Assembly (NCBI GenBank): GCA_029857875.1
Contig: JAOUGB010000101.1
Span: 1 to 7,444 of the forward strand
Source of the DNA: Desulfobacteraceae bacterium
Lineage (GTDB): Bacteria > Desulfobacterota > Desulfobacteria > Desulfobacterales > UBA11574
Reading direction: 5' to 3'
Length of the DNA: 7,444 nt
Shown here: positions 1 to 6,276 of the stretch, piece by piece
Layout: each line of letters opens with the position of its first letter
Position numbering within the stretch: the stretch's first letter is position 1
Program-made: the position numbers and the translations under genes
Notes under the pieces: model-generated
What the model saw: the letters and a program-made list of their open reading frames with translations, nothing else
Database searches by the model: none
Told to the model about the DNA's origin: nothing

Positions 1-140
1 TACAAAACCTCTGCGGGGCGTATTTGGATAGATACTTTCCCGGTGGCGTTAAAGAGGTCGCCCCTTTTGCTTTCATGGCGATCTTTTTGCTTTTTAAGCC
101 CCATGGATTATGGGGATGGGAGCGGATTGAACGCGTGTAA
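1..140 (+). CDS. livH: Branched-chain amino acid-type ABC transporter permease LivH, C-terminal end only
   Basis: An open frame enters from the left edge (first full codon at base 3) and stops with TAA at 138-140, leaving about 45 residues. The visible part has a hydrophobic segment (APFAFMAIFLLF) followed by KPHGLWGWERIERV. A last membrane helix followed by K/RP-x-GL-x-G and a short basic tail is the usual end of LivH-type inner-membrane permeases of the HAAT family. LivH and LivM form the membrane channel of the importer. livM begins 41 bases downstream on the same strand, the normal livH-livM order, which supports the call. The start and most of the gene lie outside the window. An alternative reading in another frame (bases 43-345) runs across this stop into livM and is a shadow. 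Confidence 0.85.
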   Translation, partial: QNLCGAYLDRYFPGGVKEVAPFAFMAIFLLFKPHGLWGWERIERV

Positions 141-181
141 TCCAATCGTAAATCTTCAATCAAAAAACGGAGTTTATTTAA

Positions 182-1288
182 ATGTCAACAACCTGGCTTC
201 CCTGTGGTGTTTATCATCAGAATTATCATCAGGATCATGGGTGGTGGCAGACCAAGTTTATCAAGGGCAAGATGATTCTTCTTTTTATCATCCTGTTTGT
301 TGTTATTCCATTGTTTGCAGATTCTTATTGGCTCAGTGTTTGTAACCAGATCGGCTATACGGTGCTTGGGGCTTTAGGGGTTCAACTATTAATCGGTTTT
401 TGCGGCCAGATAACCCTGGGCCATGCTGCATTTATTGCCGTGGGCGCATATACGAGCACCCTCCTCATCCTTGAATTTCCCTGGCCCAAATTCATGATGG
501 ATTTCGGTATCGCTTATCCTATAAGCATCCTAATTGCCGCATTTGCAGCCGGTATATGGAGTGTTTTGTTCGGACTCCCTTGTGCCAGGGTCAAAGGATT
601 TTATCTGATTTTAACCACCATGGCCGCTCAGTTCATTACCGTAGATTTTATTATTACAGGATATGTGAGTCAGATCGGAGGACGAGGACAGGCTTTTTCT
701 TTGCCTCCGGGAACTATCAAGGTTGGGCCGTGGATTATCAACAGTGATCTTAAGGTCTATTTTATGATGCTCGTCTTGGTGGTTATTTGTGTTGTTGCGG
801 TGGTTAATTTGCTCAGGACCCGTGTGGGAAGGGCCTGGGTGGCTATACGTGACAATGACATTTCCGCAGGGGTAATGGGGATTAATGTTTTCAAATACAA
901 GCTTTTTGCATTTTTTGTCGCCGGCTTTATCGGCGGAATTGCCGGGGCGTTCTGGATCAGCAATCTTGCGGCGATCAGCCCCGAACATTTTCCCTGGTTC
1001 TGGTCTTTGTGGCTGGTGGGCGTCATTCTCATCGGCGGGGTCGGCTCGATCCACGGCACTATTTTCGGGGCCATATTCATGGTTGTTGTCATGGAGCTAT
1101 TGCAGCTTGGTGTGATGCAGTTTATGGATACCAGCTGGGGAGAACGGCTGTTTATGGACTTTCTGTTTCTTAAAGAGGCCGCCTTCGGGCTTGCCATATG
1201 TGTATTTATGATATTTGAACCCAATGGTTTGGCCTATCGATGGTGGCAGACGAAGAACTATTTTAATTTGTGGCCGTTTTCGTATTAA
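182..1288 (+). CDS. livM: Branched-chain amino acid-type ABC transporter permease LivM
   Basis: This 368-residue inner-membrane permease is the LivH partner in a HAAT-family importer. The ATG at 182 follows GGAG (171-174) at good spacing. Residues 1-30 are a polar extension (CGVYHQNYHQD at 8-18) ahead of the first helix at about 31-46; I recall such extensions in related deltaproteobacterial LivM proteins but cannot check. The family signature GFCGQITLGHAAF is at 72-84. The cytoplasmic coupling segment GRAWVAIRDNDISAGVMGIN is at 216-235 and should contact the ATPase. It is followed by the glycine-rich helix FVAGFIGGIAGAFW (245-258). IGGVGSIHGTIFGA (284-297) and the ending EPNGLAYRWW (346-355) are also typical. 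Several further hydrophobic helices fill the rest. Length fits the family and no frameshift is visible. Substrate cannot be inferred from a permease. Confidence 0.95.
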   Translation: MSTTWLPCGVYHQNYHQDHGWWQTKFIKGKMILLFIILFVVIPLFADSYWLSVCNQIGYTVLGALGVQLLIGFCGQITLGHAAFIAVGAYTSTLLILEFPWPKFMMDFGIAYPISILIAAFAAGIWSVLFGLPCARVKGFYLILTTMAAQFITVDFIITGYVSQIGGRGQAFSLPPGTIKVGPWIINSDLKVYFMMLVLVVICVVAVVNLLRTRVGRAWVAIRDNDISAGVMGINVFKYKLFAFFVAGFIGGIAGAFWISNLAAISPEHFPWFWSLWLVGVILIGGVGSIHGTIFGAIFMVVVMELLQLGVMQFMDTSWGERLFMDFLFLKEAAFGLAICVFMIFEPNGLAYRWWQTKNYFNLWPFSY

Positions 1289-1572
1289 ATATGTGGTCAA
1301 CTGACAAGTGGTTAAATAGTCTAAAATATATTTCTGAATACGGATTGGCAGTATTTATCACAACACTTAACTATAGTTTCGCACCTCAATATTGCTAAAA
1401 AGCCTGTTACACTGTATCGGCGTTGCTTAAAATTAAGGGTATGAAACTTGAGTACTTAACCAATAAACTATTCAACAAATTCTAAACAAAAAAGGAGGTG
1501 GTATTTAAACAAGCATTTGATCGGAAAGGAACTCGATGGAACTTTTACTTTCTTAAAAAGGGGAAAGAAATT
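1289..1572 (+). other. Leader region between livM and the binding-protein gene, no gene called
   Basis: This 284-base AT-rich gap is much longer than the other gaps in the importer cluster (41 and 15 bases), suggesting a separate promoter or processing site for the binding protein, which is usually needed in excess over the permeases. TTGGCA (1345-1350) is a good -35 match and TATAGT (1372-1377) a good -10 match, but they are 21 bases apart, too far for a standard promoter, so I do not call one. A near-perfect Shine-Dalgarno sequence, AAAGGAGGTG at 1491-1500, has no credible start codon 5-10 bases downstream. A tiny frame MELLLS (1536-1556) lies behind AAAGGA (1525-1530). No terminator hairpin with a T-run was seen after livM. 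Confidence 0.5.
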
Positions 1573-2820
1573 ATGTTTGCGAAAAATACGTGGTCAAAGA
1601 TTTTTGTACACCTATTTATTGTGGCTTTGATTGTCGGATTTTCTTCCATGGCCGGCGCCGCAACAATTAAGGTGGGAGCGCTCAATGATATGACGGGAGC
1701 GACTTCAGATGTTGGAAAGGACTATGCTCTTGGCATTGCAGAAGCCATTCATTATGTCAATGATAATGGCGGGATCAATGGCAAGCAGATCAAGCTATAT
1801 CAGTTTGATTACGGCTATCGTGTGCCCGAGGCGCTTACCAAATACAAGCTCTTCAAAAGGCTCCAATGCGTGGCGGTTTTGGGTTGGGGAACCGGTGATA
1901 CCGAGGCATTGTCACCCACAATCACTAAGGATAAAATTCCATATGTGTCTGCCTCCTACTCAGCCCACCTGACGGATCCCAAAAAGACACCTTACAATCT
2001 TTTCTTTGCAACGGATTATTCAACCAACGCCAGGGCTGCCATCACGGCCTGGTTTGACAAAAAATGGCCCAAACACAAAGATTACGGGAAAAGAAAGCCT
2101 CGATTTCTCGCCTCTTATATGTTTGCTTCTCCATACTGCAGTGCGCCTATCAAGGCCATCAAGGATCAGGCTGAGTTGCTCGGCTTTGACATCGGTCCGG
2201 ATCAGTCTGTTTCTTTGTTTGCCATTGATACCAAAAGCCAGGTTCTGGCCATGAAAGATTTCGGACCGGATCTCGTCTGGCACGGCAACACCACGATGTC
2301 GGTGGCAGCCACAGTGCGTGATGCCTATGCCTTAGGTCTTGGAGCGGATCACATTGTCAACAACTGGGGATTTGATGAGAATCTGCCGAAATTGGCAGGC
2401 AAGGCATCCGAAGGCGTTATGGGAGCGGCAGTTTGTGCATTTTTCGGTGAAAATGTGCCGATGATGGATAAAGTGGTCGAGTATGCCAAAAAATATAATC
2501 CGGGCATTCCTGCTGAAAAACGTCTTATCCGGACCGTTCAGGGATGGGGCGATGTGATGATTTTATGGGAAGCCTTGAAGCGGGCCGACAAGGCCGGAGG
2601 CTTGAGCGGTGAAAACATTCTGAAAAACGGTTTTGAAACCATGAAAGATTTTGACATCGGTCTGGGTGCGGCACCGGTTAACTTTACGGCAGCGGATCAT
2701 CGTGTGGCCGGAATTGTGCCCATCTATGAAATCAAAGACGGCAAATTTCAAATCGTTGAAAAAGTCGATCTGAAAAGCCGCTGGCCAAAGAAATGGGCCG
2801 ACGAGTGGCTCGGATGGTAG
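1573..2820 (+). CDS. Secreted substrate-binding protein of the HAAT-type ABC importer (periplasmic binding protein type I)
   Basis: The mature protein should capture the ligand in the periplasm and deliver it to LivHM. I choose ATG 1573 (415 residues), preceded by a purine-rich AGGGGAAAG. A GTG start at 1498 would add 25 residues lacking secretion character and would overlap an SD sequence. From 1573 the N-terminus is a clear Sec signal: basic MFAKNTWSK, hydrophobic core 10-23, then cleavage after AGA at 27-29. TIKVGALNDMTGATSDVGKD (31-50) is the first beta strand and loop of Peripla_BP_6/LivJ-like proteins, followed by NDNGGINGKQIKLYQFD (63-79). GWGTGDTEALSP (104-115) sits where LivJ-type proteins carry ligand-contacting Ser/Thr residues, and IPYVSASYSAHLTDP follows. 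The protein is somewhat longer than E. coli LivJ. Ligand unknown; the neighbouring ligase makes a carboxylic acid as plausible as an amino acid. Confidence 0.93.
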   Translation: MFAKNTWSKIFVHLFIVALIVGFSSMAGAATIKVGALNDMTGATSDVGKDYALGIAEAIHYVNDNGGINGKQIKLYQFDYGYRVPEALTKYKLFKRLQCVAVLGWGTGDTEALSPTITKDKIPYVSASYSAHLTDPKKTPYNLFFATDYSTNARAAITAWFDKKWPKHKDYGKRKPRFLASYMFASPYCSAPIKAIKDQAELLGFDIGPDQSVSLFAIDTKSQVLAMKDFGPDLVWHGNTTMSVAATVRDAYALGLGADHIVNNWGFDENLPKLAGKASEGVMGAAVCAFFGENVPMMDKVVEYAKKYNPGIPAEKRLIRTVQGWGDVMILWEALKRADKAGGLSGENILKNGFETMKDFDIGLGAAPVNFTAADHRVAGIVPIYEIKDGKFQIVEKVDLKSRWPKKWADEWLGW

Positions 2821-2835
2821 GGAGGTTTCAAGGCT

Positions 2836-3648
2836 TTGTCTAATGAGGAAATGATCTTAAAGATCAACAATATCGAGGTCAAGTATCACGAGGTCATTCT
2901 GGTGATAAAAGGTGTCTCCATAGAGGTTCCTAAGGGTGCCATTGTGGCCCTTTTGGGTGCCAATGGGGCCGGTAAGAGTACGACCTTAAAGGCCATCTCA
3001 GGACTTTTACGACACGAAGACGGAGAGGTGACCGATGGGTCCATTGAATTCATGAATCAGCGCATCGATAATATGGGCGCTGAAAAGATTGCCAAAATGG
3101 GCGTCGTTCAAGTCATCGAGGGCCGGCGGGTTTTTGAACACCTCACCGTGGAGCAAAACCTGAAGGTAGGGGCTCATATGAGAAAGTTCGGCAGATCCAT
3201 CAACGACGGCCTGGATATGGTATACCACTACTTTCCGCGCCTTAAGGAAAAGCGTAATGAAACCGCCGGATTTATCAGCGGCGGGGAACAGCAGATGACG
3301 GTAGTGGGACGTGCTCTAATGACCAGCCCCAAACTGATTCTTTTGGATGAGCCTTCCATGGGCCTGGCGCCGCTTCTTATCCATGAAATCTTTAATATTA
3401 TTACAAAGCTTAACCAGGAGGAGAAGATATCGATCCTGCTGGTGGAACAGAATGCCAAACTTGCCCTTAATGTTGCACCCCATGCCTATGTGATGGAGAA
3501 CGGTCGCATTGTCATGGAAGACACAGCCGAAAAGCTCCGAGAGAATCCAGACATCAAGGATTTCTACCTTGGTCTTACCGATGTTGGAGGCCGTAAGAGT
3601 TTTCGGGATATAAAACACTATAAACGAAGAAAACGATGGCTTACCTAA
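2836..3648 (+). CDS. livF: Branched-chain amino acid-type ABC transporter ATP-binding protein LivF, TTG start
   Basis: This 270-residue ATPase powers the importer, normally as a LivG-LivF heterodimer. Walker A is GANGAGKST (41-49), the LivF-type loop VIEGRRVFEHLTVEQNL is at 93-109, the ABC signature is ISGGEQQM (147-154), Walker B is LILLDE (167-172) with the D-loop at SMGLAP, and LLVEQNA (201-207) occupies the switch region in LivF style. EGRRVF is normally preceded by VP; here it is VI. The start is TTG 2836: GGAGGT (2821-2826) lies 9 bases before it but 24 bases before the first ATG (2851), so TTG fits better and gives MSNEEMILKINNIEV. The gene begins 15 bases after the binding-protein stop, so the two are probably cotranscribed. 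The C-terminus extends about 20 residues beyond the core as a basic tail, RKSFRDIKHYKRRKRWLT. LivG is not in the window. Confidence 0.95.
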   Translation: MSNEEMILKINNIEVKYHEVILVIKGVSIEVPKGAIVALLGANGAGKSTTLKAISGLLRHEDGEVTDGSIEFMNQRIDNMGAEKIAKMGVVQVIEGRRVFEHLTVEQNLKVGAHMRKFGRSINDGLDMVYHYFPRLKEKRNETAGFISGGEQQMTVVGRALMTSPKLILLDEPSMGLAPLLIHEIFNIITKLNQEEKISILLVEQNAKLALNVAPHAYVMENGRIVMEDTAEKLRENPDIKDFYLGLTDVGGRKSFRDIKHYKRRKRWLT

Positions 3649-3677
3649 CCCTTTATATAGAATAAGGGAGGAAAAAA

Positions 3678-4277
3678 ATGCGTAAAAGATCAATTATACT
3701 TACATGTTTAAGTATTTTCGTTGCCGCTGCAATGCTGGCAGGGTGTGCCGGAATGCCGGCAGCACCCACACAGCAGAATTTTAAAGCACCGGTGGTTACA
3801 CTCGATTCAATGGAAGTCGCCCATGCTTTTGGATATTGGTATTTTTCCAAGAAAGTCGAACCCACCAAGGGAAAGCCGGACGACGTTGGTGCACCACTTG
3901 ATCTGGCTTTTATCTTTAATATTGAAAATCCAAATGGATACCCGGTAAAGATGGAAAGCCTAAAGTTTACCGTTGCTTTTGAAGAGTTTGATCTGAATAC
4001 GGTCAGTTCTACGGATATCATGTGGATTCCTGCGGGAAAAACAAATCAGGTGAGAGTGCATGCCCATTTTGATGTAAGGCAGTCTCTGCTTAGCCTTTTG
4101 GTCACCGGCGGATTCAAGCTGCAAGAAAAAGGAACCAATGTTTGGGCCCAGCTCGAAAAATGGTGGACAGAAATTCCGGAATATTCGGTTCCGGTTCATG
4201 TCAAAGGTGGTTCTGCTGTTTTTCAGGCAGACGGATTGACCAAGGTGGCGACGTTTAATGCGTCATTTCCTGAATAA
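3678..4277 (+). CDS. WHy/LEA14-like domain lipoprotein
   Basis: This 199-residue predicted lipoprotein starts at ATG 3678 with a strong ribosome site (GGGAGG, 3666-3671). MRKRS plus a hydrophobic stretch and the lipobox LAGC (20-23) give an SPase II signal with Cys23 as the lipidated residue. The residue after it is Ala, not Asp, so sorting to the outer membrane is expected. Residues about 72-105 read LAFIFNIENPNGYPVKMES then LKFTVAFEEFDL; an N-P-N-G-x-P-V turn between beta strands is the hallmark of WHy/LEA14 (LEA_2) domains, linked to desiccation and stress in plants and of poorly known role in bacteria. It starts 29 bases after livF and is probably cotranscribed. CCCTT (3649-3653) could pair with AAGGG (3664-3668) and partly mask its ribosome site. 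I cannot assign a role in transport. Confidence 0.85.
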   Translation: MRKRSIILTCLSIFVAAAMLAGCAGMPAAPTQQNFKAPVVTLDSMEVAHAFGYWYFSKKVEPTKGKPDDVGAPLDLAFIFNIENPNGYPVKMESLKFTVAFEEFDLNTVSSTDIMWIPAGKTNQVRVHAHFDVRQSLLSLLVTGGFKLQEKGTNVWAQLEKWWTEIPEYSVPVHVKGGSAVFQADGLTKVATFNASFPE

Positions 4278-4285
4278 ATCAAAAG

Positions 4286-4397
4286 ACAGGTTTCAGGGAA
4301 CAGGTTTCAGGGACCGGGGATCAGGGATCAGCGGTAAATAACGGGTTACAAACGACCGTCGGCTGATCCCTGCCCCCTGACACCCGACACCTGACCC
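4286..4397. repeat. Repeat-rich, self-complementary intergenic element (REP-like)
   Basis: The gap before the ligase gene contains a perfect 14-base tandem repeat, ACAGGTTTCAGGGA at 4286-4299 and 4300-4313, followed by ATCAGGG/ATCAG (4320-4331). The right half carries the opposite-strand counterpart: CAGGGATCAGC (4322-4332) is an exact inverted repeat of GCTGATCCCTG (4362-4372). Beyond it GGGG (4316-4319) faces CCCC (4373-4376), and CAGGT (4301-4305) faces ACCTG (4389-4393). Together this makes a long imperfect hairpin with a loop of 29 bases (4333-4361). The TCAGG/CCTGA phrasing resembles the short intergenic repeats scattered in many deltaproteobacterial genomes, though I cannot test copy number here. 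No T-run follows, so it is not a standard terminator. It marks a likely boundary between the importer operon and the ligase gene. Confidence 0.8.
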
Positions 4398-4459
4398 ATG
4401 TTGAAAGGGTAACTACTGTCGCCACGTTTCGCCGGATTCATTATTAAAGGTTTTTTGTT

Positions 4460-5980
4460 ATGGGATTATACGATTTTACGTTCTACGATCTTATTGCCCG
4501 AAATGCCGTATGTTTTGGTGACCAATCTGCATGGTTCGAGGTTGACGCCGACAAATCGCTGACATTTTTTCAAATTAAAGAAATGATCGATCGCCTTGCT
4601 TTTGGTTTACAGACAATTGGTATTAAAAAAGGCGATCGGATCGGCGTTCTGGGGAAAAACAGCCTTGAATACTTTCTCCTTTACGGCGCTGCCGCGGCCC
4701 TAGGCGCAATCCTATTGCCCGTCAACTGGCGGCTTTCGACCGAAGAGATCAAATATAACCTGAAGGATTGTGTTCCTGAGACGCTCTTTGTAGATGCGGA
4801 GTTTCAAGACCTTGTCAAGGGGTTAAAGTCCGATCTTCCTTCAGTGAAATCATATTACACGTTCAAAGATGAAGGAGGAGGCTTTCTTGAGTTTGATGAT
4901 TTGATGAACAACACGGGACAATTTGAAGCTGAAGATGTCTCCAATAATGATGGTTTTGTGGTCATTCATACGGCCGCTGTAGAAGGGAGACCAAGAGGCG
5001 CCCTGTTAAGCCACGGCAATCTCTTATGTGCCGGCCTGCACTTGAGTCATTGTTTTCATTTAACTGAAAAAGATGTTCATTTGAATTTTCTGCCCCTTTT
5101 CCATGTGGGCGGACTTTTTATGGTCATCAGCAGTTTTTTAGCCGGTGCCCTGAACGTGAACATGAGCAAATTCGATGCGGAAAAAGCGGTTGAACTCATT
5201 GAAACGAAAAAAGCGACCCTCTTTTTTGATTTTTCACCGATCCTTGCATCCATTCTTGAGCAACATGAAAGAACAGGTCAAGATATCAAAAGCCTCAGAG
5301 CTGTTATGGGACTGGATACGCCGGAAACCATCGAGAAGTATCAACACGTCACCGGCGGTACGTTTTATTCCATTTACGGGCAAACGGAAACAACAGGTCT
5401 GGCAACCATGGGACAATACAATGACCGGCCGGGTTCTGCCGGAAAAATGGTTCCTCTTGGGAAAGTACGTCTGATGGATGATTATGATCGTCCGGTTTCA
5501 ACCGGAGAGGTGGGCGAAATCACCATGAAAGGCCCTTTGGTGTTTAAAGGCTACTGGAATCTTGCGGAAGAAACCGCCCATACATTTCGTGAAGGGTGGC
5601 ATCACACCGGAGATCTGGGCCGTTTTGACGAAGATGGGTTTCTCTGGTACGCCGGCCGAAAGGCCGAGAAGGAGTTGATCAAACCAGGCGGCGAGAATGT
5701 CTATCCTGCTGAAGTGGAAAAGGTAATTATTCAGCATCCGGCCGTTGAAAAGGTCGTTGTTTTCGGCGTTCCGGATCCCAAATGGAAAGAAGGAATAAAA
5801 GCGGTTTGCCTGTTGAAATCCGGACAGCATTTAGAAGCTCAGGAATTGATTCAGTTTGTGGGCGAGCGAATCGCCAGATATAAAAAACCCCGGTATGTTG
5901 AATTCATATCCGATTTTCCTTCCCTTGAAGACGGAACTCCGGACAGGACCAAAATCAAAGATCTGTATGGCGGCACATAA
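4460..5980 (+). CDS. Adenylate-forming acyl-CoA synthetase-like protein (AMP-binding) with altered phosphate loop
   Basis: This 506-residue cytoplasmic protein belongs to the ANL superfamily, which activates a carboxylate with ATP and usually transfers it to CoA. ATG 4460 follows AAAGG (4446-4450). Recognisable in order are LTFFQIKEMIDRLAFGL (34-50), VNWRLSTEEIKYNL (88-101), the phosphate-loop region HTAAVEGRPRGALLSHGN (170-187), LPLFHVGGL (211-219), the A5 motif YGQTE (306-310), WHHTGDLG (380-387), and the hinge region GRKAEKELIKPGGENVYPAE (399-418). Length is normal for a medium- or long-chain or aromatic acyl-CoA ligase. Two active-site segments are unusual: the A3 loop lacks the standard SGTTG and has Arg179 for the usual Lys, and the C-terminal A10 segment reads EDGTPDRTKIK (490-500) without Lys right after the Gly. 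Substrate unknown; location next to a HAAT importer suggests it activates an imported acid. Confidence 0.92.
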   Translation: MGLYDFTFYDLIARNAVCFGDQSAWFEVDADKSLTFFQIKEMIDRLAFGLQTIGIKKGDRIGVLGKNSLEYFLLYGAAAALGAILLPVNWRLSTEEIKYNLKDCVPETLFVDAEFQDLVKGLKSDLPSVKSYYTFKDEGGGFLEFDDLMNNTGQFEAEDVSNNDGFVVIHTAAVEGRPRGALLSHGNLLCAGLHLSHCFHLTEKDVHLNFLPLFHVGGLFMVISSFLAGALNVNMSKFDAEKAVELIETKKATLFFDFSPILASILEQHERTGQDIKSLRAVMGLDTPETIEKYQHVTGGTFYSIYGQTETTGLATMGQYNDRPGSAGKMVPLGKVRLMDDYDRPVSTGEVGEITMKGPLVFKGYWNLAEETAHTFREGWHHTGDLGRFDEDGFLWYAGRKAEKELIKPGGENVYPAEVEKVIIQHPAVEKVVVFGVPDPKWKEGIKAVCLLKSGQHLEAQELIQFVGERIARYKKPRYVEFISDFPSLEDGTPDRTKIKDLYGGT

Positions 5981-5991
5981 AAATTTATAAT

Positions 5992-6018
5992 TGAAGATCG
6001 ATTCGTCGATCGACTTCA
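5992..6018. other. Short hairpin downstream of the ligase gene
   Basis: TGAAG and TCGAT (5992-6002, with A5997 bulged) pair with ATCGA and CTTCA (6009-6018), giving a 10-bp stem around the loop TCGTCG. It begins 12 bases after the ligase stop codon. There is no T-run on the + strand after it (CACCTCCACC follows), so it does not qualify as an intrinsic terminator. It may protect the mRNA 3' end or act with Rho. Nothing else codes between it and the downstream promoter. Confidence 0.4.
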
Positions 6019-6085
6019 CCTCCACCTCATTTCAATCGCTTCGTAACTCCATATATGCAATCGGAATCAATTAAGCTTACATCTT

Positions 6086-6114
6086 TTGCGTTCTTGTAAA
6101 GTTTATGCTATACA
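6086..6114 (+). promoter_or_regulatory. Predicted sigma70 promoter for the TPP riboswitch transcript
   Basis: TTGCGT (6086-6091) and TATACA (6109-6114) are separated by exactly 17 bases, and TG at 6106-6107 gives an extended -10 element. The -35 is weak (3 of 6) and the -10 moderate (4 of 6). A start site about 7 bases past the -10 would fall near 6121, just ahead of the aptamer, which is where a riboswitch leader should begin. That placement is the main support. Confidence 0.55.
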
Positions 6115-6130
6115 GAAATAACTAATGTAA

Positions 6131-6212
6131 GCGCTAGGGGTGCTGATCGGCTGAGAGGCATTTTATGTCAACCCTAAGAACCTGAACTCGATAATGCGAG
6201 CGTAGGGATGCG
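6131..6212 (+). promoter_or_regulatory. TPP (THI-box) riboswitch aptamer
   Basis: The conserved blocks of the thiamine pyrophosphate aptamer occur in order and at normal spacing: AGGGGTGCT (6136-6144), GCTGAGA (6150-6156), AACCCT (6170-6175), GAACCTGA (6178-6185), the hairpin CTCG-ATAATG-CGAG (6187-6200), and CGTAGGGA (6201-6208). CGC (6132-6134) can close the outer stem with GCG (6210-6212). The RNA binds thiamine pyrophosphate and, in bacteria, turns thiamine synthesis or uptake genes off when the cofactor is plentiful. It is followed within 12 bases by an intrinsic terminator, so control is probably by premature termination. I saw no damage in the core, although the gene behind it is broken. 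Confidence 0.96.
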
Positions 6213-6223
6213 ATTGAGACTTG

Positions 6224-6260
6224 AACCAAGGGTCTAAAAGCCGCAGCCCTTGGTTTTTTT
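6224..6260 (+). terminator. Intrinsic terminator, expression platform of the TPP riboswitch
   Basis: AACCAAGGG (6224-6232) pairs perfectly with CCCTTGGTT (6247-6255) around a 14-base loop, and the stem runs directly into a T-run (6254-6260) with more Ts after one A. This is a textbook Rho-independent terminator. It lies between the TPP aptamer and the ribosome site of the thiC remnant, so ligand-bound aptamer would be expected to favour termination. I could not identify a convincing competing antiterminator helix by eye. Confidence 0.9.
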
Positions 6261-6276
6261 ATTTTTGGAGGCAGTT

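Noticed and set aside
611..1224. Long minus-strand frames opposite livM
   Set aside because: They lie antisense to a gene with strong family motifs and have no motifs or ribosome sites of their own. They are shadows of codon bias.
1345..1377. Sigma70 promoter TTGGCA/TATAGT before the binding protein
   Set aside because: Both hexamers are good, but the 21-base spacing is outside the working range. Kept only as a remark in the leader entry.
1498..1572. GTG start extending the binding protein by 25 residues
   Set aside because: The GTG overlaps the Shine-Dalgarno bases themselves and has no site of its own. The added residues bury the signal peptide that begins at ATG 1573.
4286..4331. CRISPR-like array from the repeated CAGG units
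   Set aside because: The repeats are 14 bases, directly abutting, without spacers, and form one hairpin with the right half. No cas gene is present.
6250..6276. Upstream ATG adding MVFLFLEAV to the thiC remnant
   Set aside because: That start lies inside the terminator stem and has no ribosome site. ATG 6277 has GGAGG at proper spacing and matches the normal ThiC N-terminus.
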